The notes under the pieces: generated by a model
The model's input: the letters and a program-made list of their open reading frames with translations, nothing else
Database searches by the model: none
Told to the model about the DNA's origin: nothing
Made by a program: the position numbers and the translations under genes
Part shown: positions 5,109 through 5,301 of the stretch, one piece after another
How positions within the stretch are numbered: the first letter of the stretch is position 1
How the letters are laid out: every line of letters starts with the position of its first letter
NCBI GenBank assembly: GCA_023389535.1
Contig: JAEWEH010000067.1
Location: forward strand, 1-5,301
Length of the DNA: 5,301 nt
Direction of reading: 5' to 3'
DNA from: Pseudomonadota bacterium
GTDB taxonomy: Bacteria > Pseudomonadota > Gammaproteobacteria > Burkholderiales > Burkholderiaceae_B

Positions 5109-5301
5109 ATGAAATTTGACCTCGATGCGCTTCGCACTTTTGTCGTTGTCGTGGACAGCGGCAGCTTGTCGGACGCCGCCAACCGGCTGGGACGGACGCC
5201 ATCGGCATTATCCCGGCGCATTGCCCAGCTGGAGTCGCAACTGGGCGAGCAACTGTTCGACCGAAGCGCGAAACAGTTCCGTTTAACAATGAGTGGGCAG
5301 A
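5109..5301 (+). CDS. LysR-type transcriptional regulator, N-terminal fragment (cut by window edge)
   Basis: The frame opening at ATG 5109 runs without a stop to the window end, giving 64 visible residues beginning MKFDLDALRTFVVVVDSGSL. This is the LysR-family winged helix-turn-helix: LDALRTFV (5-12), the first helix with SLSDAANRLGR (19-29), the recognition helix TPSALSRRIAQLE (30-42), then QLGEQLFDR (44-52) and the start of the wing (FRLTMSG, 57-63). An in-frame TGA at 5097-5099 bounds the start. The ribosome binding site is weak (AAAG directly before ATG), so expression may be low, as is usual for these regulators. It is divergent from hyuA across 164 nt, the classical arrangement in which a LysR protein controls both itself and the neighbouring operon. 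The effector is unknown, possibly the HyuAB substrate or a related compound. The effector-binding domain lies outside the window. Confidence 0.93.
   Translation, partial: MKFDLDALRTFVVVVDSGSLSDAANRLGRTPSALSRRIAQLESQLGEQLFDRSAKQFRLTMSGQ

Noticed and set aside
5086..5289. 67-codon minus-strand open frame at the right edge
   Set aside because: It is the reverse strand of the LysR helix-turn-helix region, whose plus-strand translation is unmistakable.
1..5301. CRISPR array, tRNA or rRNA genes, insertion sequence, prophage or defence genes
   Set aside because: No regularly spaced repeats, no RNA-gene signatures and no transposase or integrase motifs were seen. The window is fully explained by the operon and its regulator.

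Overview
The window is GC-rich (about 65% in sampled coding lines) and reads as a piece of a betaproteobacterial chromosome, most likely Burkholderiales/Alcaligenaceae (Bordetella, Achromobacter and relatives). The reasons are composition, a Bug/TctC-type periplasmic binding protein (a family greatly expanded in that group) and a divergent LysR-type regulator. The genus is an inference; no RNA gene or marker gene is present.

Layout: three genes lie head to tail on the minus strand and make up nearly the whole window. In transcription order they are hyuA (4944 to 2866), an ATP-dependent hydantoinase/oxoprolinase-type subunit; hyuB (2873 to 1143), its partner subunit, overlapping hyuA by 8 nt; and a Bug-family solute-binding protein gene (1060 to 38), separated from hyuB by 82 nt holding a strong GC-rich inverted repeat. 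On the plus strand, starting at 5109 and cut by the window edge, is the N-terminal helix-turn-helix of a LysR-type regulator. The 164-nt divergent region (4945-5108) becomes sharply AT-rich (about 33% GC over 5041-5100). It holds candidate promoters on both strands that occupy the same DNA, two small dyads and a direct repeat.

Working model (inference): the Bug protein captures a small, probably carboxylated or cyclic-amide compound in the periplasm. HyuA and HyuB form a cytoplasmic ATP-dependent enzyme that opens or carboxylates it, and the LysR protein controls the operon from the shared intergenic region. The substrate cannot be read from the sequence. No TctA/TctB membrane components and no third (AcxC-like) carboxylase subunit are in the window.

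This is a recognisable catabolic cassette rather than an obviously new system. The points most worth a second look are the interlocked divergent promoters, the intercistronic hairpin before the binding-protein gene, an apparently intact metal-site spacing in HyuB, and several 7-8 nt homopolymer tracts inside hyuA and hyuB. Nearly all other long open frames are antisense or out-of-frame shadows of these genes.
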